From positions 1-43,859 of the forward strand of contig JABZJS010000007.1 of the NCBI GenBank assembly GCA_015257665.1: a DNA stretch of 43,859 bases. Direction: 5' to 3'. Positions 42,994-43,859 of the stretch are shown here, in pieces. Below the pieces are notes generated by a model. The model ran no database searches and was not told the origin of the DNA. It saw only the letters and a list, made by a program, of their open reading frames with translations. Position 1 is the stretch's first letter. Every line of letters starts with the position of its first letter. Source of the DNA: Nanosynbacter sp. (GTDB lineage: Bacteria > Patescibacteriota > Saccharimonadia > Saccharimonadales > Saccharimonadaceae). Made by a program: the position numbers and the translations under genes.

Positions 42994-43845
42994 CTACGCC
43001 GAGAGGTAATTTCCGTAGCCTGATTTTTTTAACGGTGCAGCAAGTTCGGCAAGCTGCTCGTCGGTGATCCAACCGTTGATGTGCGCAGTCTTTTCGGGGC
43101 TGCCAACGACTTGGCCGGTGCGATTTTGTACAACGCGCACAAAGTCCTCAGCATCGGTTAGGCTGCTAATCGTCCCAGTATCAAGCCATACATCGCCGTT
43201 GTCTAGTGTCTGGACCTTCAGTTTGCTGCGACGCAGATACTCAGCGTTCACAGAGGTAATTTCTAATTCGCCACGGTCGCTTGGCTGGACATTCTTCGCA
43301 ATTTCTACCACATCATTGTCGTAGAAATAGAGTCCCACTACTGCGAAGTTCGACTTAGGTTGGGCGGGCTTTTCTTCAATCGACACCGCATGATTGTTAT
43401 CGTCAAAGGCTACAACGCCATACCGCTCTGGGTCAGATACTTTGTAAGCAAAGACCACGCCGCCGTCTGGGTCAGTGCAGGCACGCAGCGAGTCATCGAG
43501 CGCTGCGCCGTAGAAGATATTGTCACCCAAGACGAGCGCCACCTTGTCGTTACCAATAAATTCCTCACCAATGATAAATGCCTGCGCCAAGCCATCGGGG
43601 CTGGGCTGAATGGCATATTGCAGATTGATACCCCACTGTACACCATCACCAAGCAAGCGCTGGAAGCCTGCTTGATCAGCTGGGGTCGTGATGATGAGAA
43701 TGTCGCGAATCCCTGCTTGCATCAGCGTGGTGAGAGGGTAATAGATCATCGGCTTATCATAGATGGGCATCAGCTGTTTGCTAATTGCTTTAGTAATCGG
43801 CCACAGGCGCGAGCCCGAACCACCTGCCAAAATAATACCTTTCAT
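42994..43845 (-). CDS. rmlA: Glucose-1-phosphate thymidylyltransferase
   Basis: A 283-aa enzyme that makes dTDP-glucose, the first step of dTDP-rhamnose synthesis. The nucleotide-binding GGSGSRLWPITKAISKQLMP (8-27) is complete; PMIYYPL, the ALVLGDNIFYG metal-binding block (near 106-113) and VVFAYKVSDPERYGVV are as in RmlA. The length is normal. AAGGAG lies 8 nt upstream of ATG 43845. The window ends 14 nt beyond it; rmlB and rmlC may lie there. Confidence 0.96.
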   Translation of the reverse strand: MKGIILAGGSGSRLWPITKAISKQLMPIYDKPMIYYPLTTLMQAGIRDILIITTPADQAGFQRLLGDGVQWGINLQYAIQPSPDGLAQAFIIGEEFIGNDKVALVLGDNIFYGAALDDSLRACTDPDGGVVFAYKVSDPERYGVVAFDDNNHAVSIEEKPAQPKSNFAVVGLYFYDNDVVEIAKNVQPSDRGELEITSVNAEYLRRSKLKVQTLDNGDVWLDTGTISSLTDAEDFVRVVQNRTGQVVGSPEKTAHINGWITDEQLAELAAPLKKSGYGNYLSA

Positions 43846-43859
43846 ACGTAAAACTCCTT

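Noticed and set aside
1..43859. tRNA, rRNA, tmRNA, CRISPR array or insertion sequence
   Set aside because: I looked for cloverleaf arms, spaced direct repeats, transposase motifs and terminal inverted repeats by eye and saw none; a covariance-model scan would be more reliable.

Overview
The window looks like the replication-origin region of a Candidatus Saccharibacteria (TM7 / Patescibacteria) chromosome. This rests on compact, often 4-nt-overlapping genes, a standard code in which TGA is a stop (unlike Gracilibacteria or Absconditabacteria), an origin cluster recF-dnaN-dnaA / rpmH-rnpA-yidC-jag, and a neighbouring type IV secretion (T4SS)-like operon with cell-wall hydrolases plus many glycosyltransferases, as expected of a small episymbiont of actinobacteria. 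The lineage is inferred from gene content and protein style; no search was run.

Layout. (1) 48-1208: a membrane-anchored secreted protein ending in a clear terminator. (2) 1301-13860: a forward T4SS-like operon: VirB6-like polytopic protein, PrgI-like protein with a very long Pro/Gln tail, a VirB4/TraC N-terminal-half protein, the VirB4 ATPase, a 989-aa membrane protein ending in an M15/VanY peptidase, a glucosaminidase + NlpC/CHAP-like hydrolase, and a small membrane-anchored PEGA-like protein. (3) 13869-20252: the origin. recF, dnaN and dnaA run leftward; rpmH, rnpA, yidC and jag run rightward. DnaA boxes fill both the dnaN/dnaA and the dnaA/rpmH gaps. (4) 20517-26798: GT4 glycosyltransferase, a cupin isomerase-like gene, a GtrA/GtrB-type lipid-linked sugar module, a succinate-CoA ligase pair, and a WbbL-like GT2. 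(5) 26822-32427: polysaccharide ABC exporter (Wzm/Wzt type) with two large glycosyltransferases. (6) 32495-37044: a secreted protein with nine ChW repeats, its small membrane partner, and a DUF2142-type membrane protein. (7) 37137-43845: Wzx-like flippase, RmlD, a GT8 protein lacking its DxD motif, a GT2, a DUF2304 + DPM-like GT2 pair, and RmlA.

How the genes fit together. About half of the window builds and exports a rhamnose-containing cell-surface glycan (RmlA, RmlD, GTs, ABC exporter, flippase, lipid-linked sugar donors). The T4SS-like operon and the ChW protein are plausible contact machinery: one complex that crosses the envelope and carries wall-cutting enzymes, and one adhesin-like surface protein whose N-terminal domain resembles actinobacterial secreted proteins.

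The two least expected signals are regulatory. First, a consistent -10 element (TATAAT-like, often with an extended TGn) sits only 6-18 nt before at least twelve start codons on both strands, implying widespread leaderless or near-leaderless transcription. Second, an 11-12-mer, AATAACAGAGG(T), recurs far above chance between about 16 and 26 kb, including in both origin gaps. No tRNA, rRNA, CRISPR array or insertion sequence was seen.
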